Source: Phycisphaerae bacterium (GTDB taxonomy: Bacteria; Planctomycetota; Phycisphaerae; UBA1845; CAIVHJ01). Taken from it: a DNA stretch of 64,000 nt. The stretch's first letter is position 1; the number at the start of each line of letters is the position of its first letter. The notes under the pieces are model-generated. The model worked only from the letters and a program-made list of their open reading frames with translations, ran no database searches and had not been told where the DNA came from. This document shows, in pieces, positions 15,996 through 26,152 of this stretch. The stretch lies in contig JAJVHX010000001.1 of assembly GCA_022072405.1 (NCBI GenBank), forward strand, positions 310,001-374,000, read 5' to 3'. Position numbers and translations under genes: made by a program.

Positions 15996-17882
15996 TCAGA
16001 CGCGACGTTTCATGGCGGTAAGAGAAAGCGTCATCAGCAGAAACAGCAGCCAGGCGAGCGAGCCGCAGGAATCCGCCGGTCCCCAGGTATCATCCACGAA
16101 AGGCATGCCGATCTGGTCCCCGGACCAGCGGGCGGAATCGAGACAATAGCTCAATCCGGCGTCGAGCACCTCCTGCTCCGAGATCAACTCCACCTTTGCC
16201 AGCGAAACCGGTGTATCAAGATTACCCACATCGGCGGTCTGAAAGGCCTGATCCGACAGCAGCCATAATTGACCCTCCAGCAGGTCAGCCCGGCGAACCA
16301 GACCACGATGGGCCAGCGTTCCGCGCTGTACCAGTTGGGTCGGTTTCAACTCCACCAGTTGTAATTCATCGTGGTATTCACCCTGATCATAGTCGTACCA
16401 GCTATAAGGCATCAGGATCAGCCCGGCGTCGGGCAGCACTTTCATCGCCTTTTCATCGACGGTGGCTTCCGATTCGGCGCTGAAGTGGTTGAACTCACCC
16501 AGTATCAGGCGGGAAAGTTCGCGGGGTTCCTGCGGATTGGCGACATCGTACAGAGAAAGCGTCGGCCGCCAGCCGTTCTGGTTATCCCAACCGACCCCCA
16601 GCAACTGCTCACCCATCGGCACCAGATGGGTGCTGTAACCGGGCACGACCAACTCGCCCACCAGCTTCGGTTCGGCGGCATTGCTCAGATCGAGCACAAA
16701 CAGCGGATCGGTCTGAAAGAAAGTGACGGCATAGCCGCGCGGACCGTCGAATCGCACCGCCCGCAGATCCTCATCGGTAACTATTGGCAATTCTCCCACG
16801 CGCTGCACATCAGCCAGGTCACTGACATCATAGACATACAACGCCACCACCTGCTGGCTGGAACTGAAATCCCACTCATCGGTGATCACCCGGAATTGAT
16901 TATCATACTCATCCACAAAAAAACGGCTCTGCAGAATACCAGGTACGCGGAACTGATCCCGCGGCGTAATCACACCCGCTGGATCGCTGATATCCACCGT
17001 CGTCACCAGCGTGGTCTGCGATAGTTCGGGATCATCTCCCAGAACATAGAGAACCTGCTGGCTGACGTAGATATCCAGTGAGGTGCCGCTGAAAGTTTCT
17101 GATTCCACCGCCTGGATATTCTGCGGATCGGCGATGTTCAACGAAGTGATGAAGACGCCGTTGCCGAAGCTGTACGGAATGCTGTCGTCATCGTAGTAAT
17201 CCTCCCAGTTGCTGCTCAGATTGCCGACGATATACAGCACTTCTCCCACGCGCCGGCTGGTGGTGACATACCCGTCAAAATCAAAACTTGCCACCTGGGT
17301 GGGCAGATCGGGATCGCTGACATCCAGTACCCAGAGACGGCTGCCGGTGTAATCAGGACTGGCGGAAAACTCGGCAGCGGAGTCATCAAAACCCACCGGC
17401 TGGGCGGCACAATAATAATAATCGGCGCTGGTGAAAACGTAAGCAAGATTTTCATGAACGTAGAGTTCGACGCCGCGCCCGCTGAGCGGTGCCCGGCCGC
17501 GCAGCGTGGGCGCATTCATGTCGCTCACATCAATAATCCGCAGGCCGGTATAGGGATTGGACAGATAAAGCAGATCACCCTCGAGCTTGATAATGTCAGC
17601 TTCCTCGATTTCACGGATAATGGCACTGGCTTCGGAGTCCTGGTCGGGCGCTGACTGGTTATCATTGGACAGCCCGGCTGAATCCATGGTGGCACCGCAA
17701 CCGTACAGGTTGATACTCATTACGATCAGGCAACTCCACCAGACTACGGTATGAGCTGGTATAAAAATTGAACATAGGGGCATCGCACAGGCTAAAGCCT
17801 GCGGCGCTTTGAATGTTGAAACCGGATCGATACAACATGCGCGTGTCGACATGGTTCTGTTCTTAGGCAATGTATCCGACAT
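15996..17882 (-). CDS. Beta-propeller (LVIVD/Beta_propel-type) lipoprotein
   Basis: The 628-residue protein has a hydrophobic segment ending in a lipobox-like NLYGCG (about residues 46-62), then many repeats of the form LRIIDVSD-NAPTLRG and LWVLDVSDPDLPTQVA, typical of secreted beta-propellers of the LVIVD/C-terminal beta-propeller type. A C-terminal hydrophobic helix (LAWLLFLLMTLSL) is followed by Lys/Arg, which suggests a sorting or anchoring tail. Start 17882 has a good GAGGGAG site. However, its leader of about 45 residues before the hydrophobic core contains a dispersed palindrome (17788-17801); the alternative ATG 17783 has no ribosome site. The function is probably surface binding, with no enzyme motif visible. 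Confidence 0.75.
   Translation of the reverse strand: MSDTLPKNRTMSTRACCIDPVSTFKAPQALACAMPLCSIFIPAHTVVWWSCLIVMSINLYGCGATMDSAGLSNDNQSAPDQDSEASAIIREIEEADIIKLEGDLLYLSNPYTGLRIIDVSDMNAPTLRGRAPLSGRGVELYVHENLAYVFTSADYYYCAAQPVGFDDSAAEFSASPDYTGSRLWVLDVSDPDLPTQVASFDFDGYVTTSRRVGEVLYIVGNLSSNWEDYYDDDSIPYSFGNGVFITSLNIADPQNIQAVESETFSGTSLDIYVSQQVLYVLGDDPELSQTTLVTTVDISDPAGVITPRDQFRVPGILQSRFFVDEYDNQFRVITDEWDFSSSQQVVALYVYDVSDLADVQRVGELPIVTDEDLRAVRFDGPRGYAVTFFQTDPLFVLDLSNAAEPKLVGELVVPGYSTHLVPMGEQLLGVGWDNQNGWRPTLSLYDVANPQEPRELSRLILGEFNHFSAESEATVDEKAMKVLPDAGLILMPYSWYDYDQGEYHDELQLVELKPTQLVQRGTLAHRGLVRRADLLEGQLWLLSDQAFQTADVGNLDTPVSLAKVELISEQEVLDAGLSYCLDSARWSGDQIGMPFVDDTWGPADSCGSLAWLLFLLMTLSLTAMKRRV
17784..17806. repeat. 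Dispersed palindrome, copy 3, inside a coding frame
   Basis: The core CAGGCTAAAGCCTG (17788-17801) is flanked by the family's TTTGAA-GTTGAAACC tail at about 17807-17823. It lies inside the open frame of the beta-propeller lipoprotein gene, in the part encoding the long N-region of the signal sequence, and keeps the frame open. Confidence 0.75.
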
Positions 17883-17960
17883 GGGTTGAACTCCCTCTGT
17901 TGAGATGATCCCTCAACAGGTGATAGGCAGTTGGGTGGAAAAATTGGACAGTAATTGTTG

Positions 17961-17993
17961 GAAAAAAAGTGGAGGGTGTTTTAAGCCCTCCAC
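17961..17993 (-). terminator. Rho-independent terminator of pepT
   Basis: On the minus strand a perfect 8-bp stem GTGGAGGG/CCCTCCAC (17986-17993 with 17969-17976) is followed by seven T residues (complement of 17962-17968). It lies 29 bp after the pepT stop. Confidence 0.9.
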
Positions 17994-18021
17994 ATTTGCA
18001 CAGTGAAATATGTTGTCGGGA

Positions 18022-19353
18022 TTAGCGTTTGGCGCTGAGCCGTTTCTTCTTGGCAGCGGGGTTGGTTTTGGATTTGACGGGGGCGGGTTTGCCGGCTTTC
18101 TTGATCTTGAGGCGGCTGCCGCCTTTTTCACGGCCCCACAACTGGGCCAGCTCGACCAGTGAATTGACGGCCAGCTGCATTTCATCCAGGCAGGCGAACT
18201 CCAGGGGAGAATGGAAGTTGTGCATGCCGGTGGATAGATTAGGAGTGGGCAGACCCATCTCGGTCAGGCGCGAACCATCAGTACCGCCGCGGATGCTGGC
18301 GATGCGATATTCGCCCATGACCTTCTCCACCGCCTGGATGGCCAGTTTCATGGCCCGGGGTTCCTTTTCCAAACCTTCGCGCATGTTGCGATATTGCTTG
18401 ACCACGTTGATCTCGATCTTGCATTTGGGGTATTCGGCTTCAATTGAATCAGCGATTTTACGCAGCAATTCCGCCTGTTTGGGCAAATCCCTGGTTTCAA
18501 AACTGCGGAGGATGATTTTGACTGTGGCTTTATCAACTCCGCCGCCGGGGAGTACGTAGGGATGCATGAACTGCTGCCGGCCGGAAGTAGTTTCCGGAGC
18601 CATGGTCATCCAGGGCAGGCGGGAGATGAACTCGCTGAGAATGCGAATGGCGTTAACCATTTTGCCGGTCGCCAGACCGGGATGGATGTTGTAGCCCTGC
18701 ACGGTGACGGTGGCCATATCGGCGGAGAAAGTTTCACCCTCGATCTCTCCGTGGCCTTCACCATCGAGCGTGTAAGCCACTACTGACTCCAGATCTTCCG
18801 GTTTGATATGTTCCGTGCCCTTGCCGATTTCTTCATCGCAGGAAAAACAGATATGAATCGGTCCGTGTTTGATCTCCGGATGGGCCAGCAGATAGTCAGC
18901 CGCACTCATGATGACGGCTACACCGGCTTTATCATCCGCCCCGAGCAACGTCGTACCGTCACTGGTGATGATGGTTTTGCCGATCAGCTTGGCCAGTTGC
19001 GGCGTTTCTTCCACACGAATAACTTTACTCTTGTCTCCCGGCAATACGATGTCCTTGCCGTTATAGCCACGGTGAATGACCGGTTTGACATTCTTTCCGC
19101 TGGCTTCGGGCGACGTGTCCATGTGTGAGACCCAGGCGATAGTCGGCGCACCGGAAACGTTGCCGGGCACCGTACCATGCACAATGCCAAACTCGGTGAT
19201 GAAGACATCCTGAACACCCAGCGCCTTCAACTCCGCGGCCAGCACTTTGCCCAGCTCCAGTTGGCCGGGTGAACTGGGATAAGTGGTGGAATCCTCATTG
19301 GCGGTGGTTTCCATTTTGACGTAACGACAGAAGCGATCGAGCAGCGTGTCCAC
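18022..19353 (-). CDS. pepT: Peptidase T (tripeptide aminopeptidase)
   Basis: PepT removes the N-terminal residue from tripeptides in the cytoplasm using two zinc ions (M20B family). The protein has 443 residues. Metal and catalytic motifs are visible: SHMDTSP, TLLGADDKAGVA, SCDEEIGKGTEH, YTLDGEG, and the late RGGTDGSRLTEMGLPTPN and MHNFHSPLEF. This is the standard length plus a C-terminal tail of about 28 residues rich in Lys, Pro and Ala (KKAGKPAPVKSK) that normal PepT lacks. It stands alone with its own terminator. Confidence 0.95.
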   Translation of the reverse strand: MDTLLDRFCRYVKMETTANEDSTTYPSSPGQLELGKVLAAELKALGVQDVFITEFGIVHGTVPGNVSGAPTIAWVSHMDTSPEASGKNVKPVIHRGYNGKDIVLPGDKSKVIRVEETPQLAKLIGKTIITSDGTTLLGADDKAGVAVIMSAADYLLAHPEIKHGPIHICFSCDEEIGKGTEHIKPEDLESVVAYTLDGEGHGEIEGETFSADMATVTVQGYNIHPGLATGKMVNAIRILSEFISRLPWMTMAPETTSGRQQFMHPYVLPGGGVDKATVKIILRSFETRDLPKQAELLRKIADSIEAEYPKCKIEINVVKQYRNMREGLEKEPRAMKLAIQAVEKVMGEYRIASIRGGTDGSRLTEMGLPTPNLSTGMHNFHSPLEFACLDEMQLAVNSLVELAQLWGREKGGSRLKIKKAGKPAPVKSKTNPAAKKKRLSAKR

Positions 19354-19543
19354 GGATCAGCCTCCCCTCGAAATAGATGTTAATAGAGCGGGTCAATGCA
19401 GGGTGTTACCACACCAGAATAAGCACGAGCCTATCACGAATTAGCCGACCCGCCAAGTGATCCGCCGACCGGCTACCCCTGGGGCGGGGGATGGGTTATA
19501 TTGACACTTGAACTGAAAAACTGATACCCACAGGAGCAGCCCC

Positions 19544-19927
19544 ATGACGGATGAACAGCCCAAAATATTCGTGGATTCGGACTGGAAGAAAGAAGCCCAT
19601 CAGGAGAAGGAAAAACTGGCCCAGGCCCAGGAAGAGATTCATGGCGAGGAATTGCCGGAGCCAACATTTCTGGAAATTGTCAACCTGATCGCTATGCAAG
19701 CCATTGTGTCGATCGGTGGTTTTCAGACCCCCGACGGCCAGCGCATTCCGGCCAATCTGTTTATGGCCCGCCATCAGATCGAGATGCTCGAGATTCTGCG
19801 CGGCAAGACGCAGGGAAATCTGACTCCCCAGGAGCAGCAGATCCTGGATACCACGCTGCATGAAATACGGCTGGCTTTTGTGCAGGTGACCCAGGCGGGC
19901 AGTCAGCCGGGATCAGTCAAGCCTTGA
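19544..19927 (+). CDS. DUF1844 domain protein
   Basis: The 127-residue protein matches the DUF1844 pattern: a charged N-terminus, then PEPTFLEIVNLIAMQAIVSIGG, ANLFMARHQIEMLEILRGKTQGNLTPQEQQILD and a helical end with LRLAFVQ-like spacing (IRLAFVQV). Such proteins are common in planctomycetes and other phyla, and their role is unknown. It precedes the rhomboid gene by 25 bp and is probably co-transcribed with it. Confidence 0.85.
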   Translation: MTDEQPKIFVDSDWKKEAHQEKEKLAQAQEEIHGEELPEPTFLEIVNLIAMQAIVSIGGFQTPDGQRIPANLFMARHQIEMLEILRGKTQGNLTPQEQQILDTTLHEIRLAFVQVTQAGSQPGSVKP

Positions 19928-19952
19928 ACGGACAGGGGAATGACGAGCCAAG

Positions 19953-21179
19953 ATGATTCCACTGCGTACCGATATCCAGCTCCGCCGAGTCCCCTGGGCT
20001 AATTTCGGATTGATCGCCGTCAATGTGCTGGTCTATGTGGTGATGGATGTCCTGTGGGTGAAAGAACTGGCCAGCCTGAAAGAAAATGTACTGACGCTCA
20101 ATCCGATCTGGCCGCATTGGTGGCAGTATATCACTTACCAGTTTCTGCACAGCGGTGAGTCGTTGTGGCATCTGACAGGCAATATGCTGTTCCTGTGGGT
20201 GTTCGGGAATGCAGTTAACAGCCGGTTGGGTCATGGTCCTTATCTGATGTTCTATATGGCGGGGGGCATATTTTCCGGTTGGGGGTATGCGCTTAATTCT
20301 GATCATCTTCTGATCGGAGCGTCGGGAGCCATCGCCGCAGTGACTACCGCCTATTTGGCATTTTTCCCGCGCAGTCATATTCTTTTCCTGTTCTGGTTTA
20401 TCATTATCGGCACCTTCGAATTACCCAGCCTCTATATCATTATTTTCAAGATTATCCTCTGGGATAATGTAGTTTCACCCAGCCTGGGCAGCAACGCTCT
20501 GGAGCAGGTGGCTTATTCCGCCCATCTGTTCGGGTACTTTGCAGGTTTTACAGCTTCGATGTTGATGATGTGGACCGGAATGGTGACGCGTGATCAGTTC
20601 GACATGGCGGCGTTGTGGCGGCGCTGGAATCAACGCCGCATTTATAGCGAGATGTTGCAGGATCCACAGGCCCGGGCTCGCGCTCAGTATGGCACGGTGG
20701 CCCGACCGATCATGGTGGGTCGAAAGGCCGCGCCGGATAATCAGCTGGAGGCTCAGATCCAGGAACTGCGCAGCCGTATACACGAGGCCCTGGGCCGGAC
20801 CCATGCAGATCCGCAGGTGATTGAGTGGTACGAGCAGCTGCAGCAGCTGGATAACAGCCAGATTCTCGCGCGACAATATCAACTGGATGTCGCCAAGCAG
20901 TATTATTCCACCAGTCGCTTTCCCCAGGCAGCGGCTGCTTTTGAAAAATATCTGCAAGCTTACCCGAAGGGGGATCAGCGTGATGAAATCCTGCTGCTAT
21001 TGGGAATTATTTATGTACGTGATCTGCAACAGCCTGAACTGGCCCGGCGTTATCTGCTGCAGGCAGTTGAATTGTTGCCTCCGGGCGGGCGACGCGAACA
21101 AGCCCAATCGTGGCTGATACAGACTGATCCTGCCGGCGCGTCCGCCAATCCACCGGTTTCGGATTCGCAAAAATCTTAA
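19953..21179 (+). CDS. Rhomboid-family intramembrane serine protease with C-terminal TPR-like region
   Basis: The N-terminal 230 residues form a six-helix rhomboid: HLTGNMLFLWVFG, catalytic Ser124 in GASGA, and catalytic His191 in AHLFGYFAG, so the Ser-His dyad is intact. It would cleave membrane proteins within the bilayer. Residues about 280-395 are soluble, with helix pairs (YYSTSRFPQAAAAFEKYLQAYP, ARRYLLQAVELLPPGG) that look like two or three tetratricopeptide units, probably for substrate or partner binding. The gene lies between DUF1844 and a CvpA-like gene on the same strand. Confidence 0.9.
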   Translation: MIPLRTDIQLRRVPWANFGLIAVNVLVYVVMDVLWVKELASLKENVLTLNPIWPHWWQYITYQFLHSGESLWHLTGNMLFLWVFGNAVNSRLGHGPYLMFYMAGGIFSGWGYALNSDHLLIGASGAIAAVTTAYLAFFPRSHILFLFWFIIIGTFELPSLYIIIFKIILWDNVVSPSLGSNALEQVAYSAHLFGYFAGFTASMLMMWTGMVTRDQFDMAALWRRWNQRRIYSEMLQDPQARARAQYGTVARPIMVGRKAAPDNQLEAQIQELRSRIHEALGRTHADPQVIEWYEQLQQLDNSQILARQYQLDVAKQYYSTSRFPQAAAAFEKYLQAYPKGDQRDEILLLLGIIYVRDLQQPELARRYLLQAVELLPPGGRREQAQSWLIQTDPAGASANPPVSDSQKS

Positions 21180-21299
21180 TCATTCCCAGCAATCTTCAAT
21201 CCGACTACTGATTATCAGACGCACCAATCCTGTGCGCCTCTACAGCCAATGCATTCCTGCACGCTGACCGATGTAATTAATGGCGAGGGGCATTTGGAC

Positions 21300-22409
21300 G
21301 TGGACATGAAACCAACCTCAGTGCTTACGGTACAACCGGTTATAGCACCGGAACCCGGACTGACGCTATCGCCGTCTTTACGGGCTGCGGCTCAGTTGTT
21401 GATGCTGTCTCTGATCGGATTGGGCCTGGTTTTCACCCTCGGTGTGGATCAATACGGTGGCATCATCCTGGTCTTCGTCGGACTGTTTGGCCAGCGCGGA
21501 CTGCATCGCGGTGTGATCGTCGGCTGCTGCGGTGTTTGTGCGATGCTGGCAGCATATTACTGGGCAGTGCCGCTGGGTCACGAACTCTCACATCCATTGA
21601 TCAAGGGGCTGCGGGCACCGCTGGTGCCTGGCCGATATTTTGCCATTCTGTTGACGGCGGTGGTGATTTTGGCCCTGGGTGAGTTCCTGGGTAGCTGGTT
21701 GGCCCGGAGACATCGACAGCAGCAGGAAATTACCAGCCGGGCGAAACATATTTTCAGCATGCTGCTGGCCTGTGTGCAGGGAGCAATCTTCGGCATTATG
21801 ATTTGCAGTGTCTGGGTGGCGTTACAGCCTGCAGCATTACTGACGGTGCGTATGGGACGGGCACCTGCCCCCTGGGTTGCGGAGGTCGTCAGTCAGATTG
21901 ATCAGTGGCAGCAACATGCAACCGAGACGCGCGTCGGATTATGGCTTCTGGAATCGTTCGAGCCTCAGCATAGAGTATTGGAGATGGGGGCGGTACTGGC
22001 AACGATTTCACAATATCCGGGTAGTCTTTCTTATCTGCAGAATGATCCGGTGGTGGTTGGACTACTGGAAAAAGATCCGCTGCTTCAACGGATTCAGAGT
22101 GATATTAACCATGATGCTGAATTACGACGGGCCTTGAAACAGGGGGATCGCCTGGCCTTACTGAACAGCCCGGTGGTATTGCAACTACTGGAAGACCGTC
22201 ATCTGGCGGAGGTGATCGAACGCCACGGCCCGACTTTGTACAAGTCAATTATTGCTGCCATCCCGCCTGAATTTCTCGAATCGGCCATACAGGAAATCTC
22301 TGCATTGCCCACCCAGCATTTGCAATGGATGATTAACGATCTGCAGGCGCGACTGGCTGAGCAGAAAAATATCCCACCAATAAAAAACCCGGCCATTCCT
22401 GAGGAATGA
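21300..22409 (+). CDS. CvpA-like multi-pass membrane protein
   Basis: About 370 residues. The first 180 contain four hydrophobic helices with the GxxRGxxRG-type loop (GQRGLHRGVIVG) and the LGEFLGSWLAR and AIFGIMICSVW helices seen in CvpA/colicin V production proteins. The remaining 190 residues are soluble, helical and unassigned. GTG 21300 has GAGGGG nine bases upstream; the frame is also open from ATG 21249 and includes ATG 21306, so the start is uncertain. Its last codons contain the terminator of the convergent gene. The CvpA link is by pattern and needs a profile search. Confidence 0.6.
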   Translation: MDMKPTSVLTVQPVIAPEPGLTLSPSLRAAAQLLMLSLIGLGLVFTLGVDQYGGIILVFVGLFGQRGLHRGVIVGCCGVCAMLAAYYWAVPLGHELSHPLIKGLRAPLVPGRYFAILLTAVVILALGEFLGSWLARRHRQQQEITSRAKHIFSMLLACVQGAIFGIMICSVWVALQPAALLTVRMGRAPAPWVAEVVSQIDQWQQHATETRVGLWLLESFEPQHRVLEMGAVLATISQYPGSLSYLQNDPVVVGLLEKDPLLQRIQSDINHDAELRRALKQGDRLALLNSPVVLQLLEDRHLAEVIERHGPTLYKSIIAAIPPEFLESAIQEISALPTQHLQWMINDLQARLAEQKNIPPIKNPAIPEE

Positions 22410-22414
22410 CCGGG
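22382..22414 (-). terminator. Terminator of the mosaic surface-protein gene, nested in the opposing gene
   Basis: On the minus strand the stem CCCGGTCATTCC/GGAATGGCCGGG (22388-22414, one mismatch) is followed by TTTTTT (complement of 22382-22387). It lies 31 bp past the stop of the 1235-residue gene but inside the last codons of the plus-strand CvpA-like gene. Confidence 0.85.
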
Positions 22415-22444
22415 CGAAAAAGATTCACTACCCACTAACCGCGA

Positions 22445-25400
22445 TTATTCGCTGTCCGTATCGACGTCATCAGTGCTGATCGATCCGTCGTTTTCACCCA
22501 GCATGGTGGCGAACGGACCTTCCAGGCTCGAGAAAGCCGGCGGCTGCTGAATTTCGCAGAATTGTTCGCAATTATCCTGCATGTAAGCATAAATGGCCGC
22601 ACTGAGCATCGAAGCCGGATCGCTGCTCTGGAACATCTGGCCGCCGGTACCATCGGCCAGATCGGTCATCCGATTGATCACGCAACTGCTGGAACCGCTG
22701 GCTGCGATCGGATAAACCCGTACATTATTCGCCACTGACTGAATAATGGCGTTTTCGAGGGCATCAGCATCGGATTGGAACGAACAGGGGTCGCCCAGGC
22801 AGGGGCCTTCATCGCTGATGGGTACGATGATTCGCAGGGCTGCAGGATCATCACCAATCGCCGGCGTCCAGCCGAACCGATCCGCCACGATGGAAGTGCC
22901 GCCACCCCAGTTTTCCCGGGCGCTGACACCACCGTCAGTGATCAGAGCAGGGCAGTTGCCGTTGTCGCCGGGAACCTGTGGTCCGAGAGCAGCAGCAACA
23001 CTGCCGGTGAGGCAGGCATAGTCCGGATTCTGCGTCCCGTTCTGTGTGACGCCCCACTTCACGGCATTGACACTGACACCCGCATTGGTCAGATCCGTGA
23101 TCACCGCATTGATACCGTTGCATAATGCCGTCCCTTCGCCTTCCTGCGAATCGGACGTATCCATGACGAACACGATATCAACCGAGGGGCAGACTTCCCA
23201 GGGTTGAACCGGCTCGTTGACGCAACGATTATCGACACAACTATCCGTAGTGCATTCATCCTCATCGTTGCAATCTGCTTCGGTATAGCAGCAGTTCTCA
23301 ATGGTCGGATTGCTGCACGTGTAACCATCATCGCAGATGTCATCGGTACAGACATCGTTATCACCGCAATGCTCATTACTCAGACATTCAACGCATTCGT
23401 CCGCATCCTCGTTGCAATAAGGATCATCGCCACCGGAACAGGGTGCTTCGCCTTCCTGGCATTCATAGGCGACGCAGACTTCCTGGCCATTACACCAGGT
23501 TTCATCATCGCAATCTGCATTCGTACAGCAGCCGATTTCTTCACAGTCATCGGGCGTGCCGTTCTCGTTGCAGTCGTTTTCATACAACTGACATTCATCC
23601 GGAATGCCGTCTTCCTGACAATCATTTTCCTCCAGTTGGCATTCATCCGGAATCTGGTCGTAATTGCAGTCCTGTGAGCATTCGGGTTCAACCGGACCGC
23701 ACTGGACCTGATCGCAGGTCAAGCCTACGCTCCATACTTCATTCTCACCGTCACATTCTTCAGCCAACTTGCCATTGCTGCAGGTATCCGCATCCGTGTC
23801 GCAACAGGCCCCTGTGGGCTCGGCACAGACGAAGCTCGAACCGCAGACGAAGACATTGGAATCCAGAGCGAAGTCACCCGCATCAGCCACAGCCAGTTTG
23901 ATATGGTGTGTTCCGGGGGAAATCGGAGCCGTAGCGGTGAAGACCAGCGTCAAACCATCCATCTCCGTATTAATGGCACCGCCGCCGTCGTCCAGATCAT
24001 TATTCCGGTAGAAATTGCAATTCACCCCGCCAAAGGGTGGATCATAGGGGTCACCGCAATTCACGTTGTTGATGGCTACCGGAGTGGAACCGCCACCCGG
24101 CACGAAGGCGATATTCACTCCATCCAGGAAGAATCCAAATACATCGTTATACGACGAGAAGACATATTCGTTATATTCGTCTGAGGTGAACACATACTGG
24201 AACTGGATAAACTCCTGACCTTCGCACTCAAAATCGAATTCCAGTACGGTCGCGTCGGCACTGCTGAAGCCCGGGATCAAGGTATCAAGCTGCGCATCGC
24301 CCGGCAGACCGTTATTGGTGGTCACGTCATCTGACATGTTCGGTCCGATCACCGAGGCGATATTGCCGGAACTCAGTACGATGCCATTTTCACATCCCAC
24401 GATCTCTGCTCCGCCACTGAACGTGCCGGCAGCGTGATTGACACCAGTAAAGGTGATGTTTGACACACTGACTCCCGCACCAATCAGGCTGTTGATCATA
24501 TCCTGAGAGGTGATGGAGTTCAGATCAACCGTTCCCAGCCCATTTGCCCCGTTCTGGCTGCGGGCATGCAGTTTGATCGTTGTGGCATTGGTTTCACCCG
24601 CATGCAGGGTCGGGCGCAGATCGCTCTTGTCCGTAATCGTCGGCGTACTGCTCAGTGCCAGGGCAGGGTTGGCGGGCATTTCGCAGATATCGCAGGTATC
24701 CAGGCGATCATTCTCATTACAGTCACTGCACCAGACGCTGCCGTCGCAATCTTCCAGATCGCACTCATCGGGGATCCGGTTGCCGTTGCAGTCGTTCGGG
24801 CAATGGAGATCACCGTTGATCAGATCGAAGTTATCATTGGCATTGTTATCGTTGCCGTTGCCACCGAAACACAACTCCGGATCAGTTTCTTCATAGTCAT
24901 CAATGTCATTACCGTTGCAATCGATCAGACATTCGATGGACTCGTAATTGTCGAACACCTGGGCATGCTGCACCAGCACTTCGTCGAAGGACTGGGATTC
25001 AAAGAAATCGACACCCAGCAGGGTGTAACAGCCGCCATCCTGATATTCCGGCAGAGAATTGATTTCGAAAGCGAGCAGGTCAGCCACTTCCAGATCGTTG
25101 GGGAAGCCCAGCCCCTTGCTCAACCCCAGACCTTCAGTGTTGAGCGGCAGATCGAGCACCAGCAGCACGCCGGCGGGATCCGGATCTTCGGGATCAATAA
25201 ACTTGATATAACGCGAATCGCCATACTGGGTCACACCCGTGCCATGGCGAGCCCGGAACGCATCCAGTCGGAAGATGAAGCAATTGTCTTCATTTGGTCC
25301 GGTCCGCCAGATAAACAGGCGCATCGTGACCGGGTTGCCGGTGTTGTAACGCTCGCCGATGGAAGTGAGGTAGGCGATCACATCTACATTGTTTTCGCAT

Positions 25401-26152
25401 CCCGAACCGATTGCAGGTTCCCAAACATCCTGAGGTTGCAATTCAGCAACGCCGAGGGTGTTGAGGTTGTCATAGGAACCGCCTTCGACGGTGTAGAATT
25501 GATCGATAAACACATCAAACAAGGTGGGACCCGCAGGGCCTTGTGCACCTTGCTGACCGGAAGTACCCGATTGGCCCGCCGGCCCCGCCGGACCTGCAGG
25601 ACCCTGAGGTCCGGTTGCACCTGTTTGCCCAGTCTGGCCCGTCTGGCCGGATTGGCCCGGAGTACCCGGTTGGCCATCGGCACCATCCTGGCCCGCCGGC
25701 CCGTCAGAACCGGTTTCACCTTGAGGGCCCTGGCAGTCCAGAGCGGTAAATAATCCATCCTGGTTAATATCTTCGTTCGCATCGGGCAGGCCGTTGGCAT
25801 TCAGATCCCAGCAGGATAATCCTGAGGTAGATCCGCCACCTGCAGTACCAGTACCATCATCAGAATTTGTGTTAGTGGTGTTGTCATTCGGATTGGGTTG
25901 ACCAGCCGTACCGGTATTATCCGGTTCTGGTTGAGCAGCACCGCCTGCTCCGCCGCCACCCAGGCCCAGCAGTTGAATGGCCAAAGAACCAATGCCGAAA
26001 AGCAGATCACGCTGATAATCCTGCAAACCGAAAGGATTACAGGCTGGCGTGATGGCCACCATCGGAATCAGGGCCACGGCCGTAATCGCCACAATTGCGC
26101 GACTACTGGCTCGTCGACACCAGTTCCGAACTCGAGAAGAAGAATGTTTCAT
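22445..26152 (-). CDS. Mosaic secreted protein: collagen-like, choice-of-anchor L, Cys-rich repeats, VWA
   Basis: The 1235-residue protein has a hydrophobic leader with a lipobox-like ITPAC (residues about 20-38). An EF-hand-like loop ([18 protein letters not shown], about 113-130) follows, then a collagen-like Gly-X-Y tract (about 138-203) and a beta-rich domain. DCNGN-IPDEC calcium-loop repeats come next, then a choice-of-anchor L domain (about 540-770), more DCNGN and Cys-rich repeats (about 800-985), and a C-terminal von Willebrand A domain (about 990-1195) with the MIDAS motif DTSDS. It should be exported, calcium-dependent and adhesive or structural. It is a single-gene unit with its own terminator. 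The domain calls are from visible motifs. Confidence 0.85.
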   Translation of the reverse strand: MKHSSSRVRNWCRRASSRAIVAITAVALIPMVAITPACNPFGLQDYQRDLLFGIGSLAIQLLGLGGGGAGGAAQPEPDNTGTAGQPNPNDNTTNTNSDDGTGTAGGGSTSGLSCWDLNANGLPDANEDINQDGLFTALDCQGPQGETGSDGPAGQDGADGQPGTPGQSGQTGQTGQTGATGPQGPAGPAGPAGQSGTSGQQGAQGPAGPTLFDVFIDQFYTVEGGSYDNLNTLGVAELQPQDVWEPAIGSGCENNVDVIAYLTSIGERYNTGNPVTMRLFIWRTGPNEDNCFIFRLDAFRARHGTGVTQYGDSRYIKFIDPEDPDPAGVLLVLDLPLNTEGLGLSKGLGFPNDLEVADLLAFEINSLPEYQDGGCYTLLGVDFFESQSFDEVLVQHAQVFDNYESIECLIDCNGNDIDDYEETDPELCFGGNGNDNNANDNFDLINGDLHCPNDCNGNRIPDECDLEDCDGSVWCSDCNENDRLDTCDICEMPANPALALSSTPTITDKSDLRPTLHAGETNATTIKLHARSQNGANGLGTVDLNSITSQDMINSLIGAGVSVSNITFTGVNHAAGTFSGGAEIVGCENGIVLSSGNIASVIGPNMSDDVTTNNGLPGDAQLDTLIPGFSSADATVLEFDFECEGQEFIQFQYVFTSDEYNEYVFSSYNDVFGFFLDGVNIAFVPGGGSTPVAINNVNCGDPYDPPFGGVNCNFYRNNDLDDGGGAINTEMDGLTLVFTATAPISPGTHHIKLAVADAGDFALDSNVFVCGSSFVCAEPTGACCDTDADTCSNGKLAEECDGENEVWSVGLTCDQVQCGPVEPECSQDCNYDQIPDECQLEENDCQEDGIPDECQLYENDCNENGTPDDCEEIGCCTNADCDDETWCNGQEVCVAYECQEGEAPCSGGDDPYCNEDADECVECLSNEHCGDNDVCTDDICDDGYTCSNPTIENCCYTEADCNDEDECTTDSCVDNRCVNEPVQPWEVCPSVDIVFVMDTSDSQEGEGTALCNGINAVITDLTNAGVSVNAVKWGVTQNGTQNPDYACLTGSVAAALGPQVPGDNGNCPALITDGGVSARENWGGGTSIVADRFGWTPAIGDDPAALRIIVPISDEGPCLGDPCSFQSDADALENAIIQSVANNVRVYPIAASGSSSCVINRMTDLADGTGGQMFQSSDPASMLSAAIYAYMQDNCEQFCEIQQPPAFSSLEGPFATMLGENDGSISTDDVDTDSE

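Noticed and set aside
23204..23677. Plus-strand open frame coding a very hydrophobic Ile/Val-rich product
   Set aside because: An artefact of reading the DCND-type repeats in reverse; the coding strand is clearly the minus strand.
24566..25753. Long plus-strand open frame (395 codons) opposite the mosaic surface-protein gene
   Set aside because: It is the complement of collagen-like and Asp/Cys-rich coding sequence; its Ile/Val/Ala/Arg-rich product has no motif and no ribosome site.
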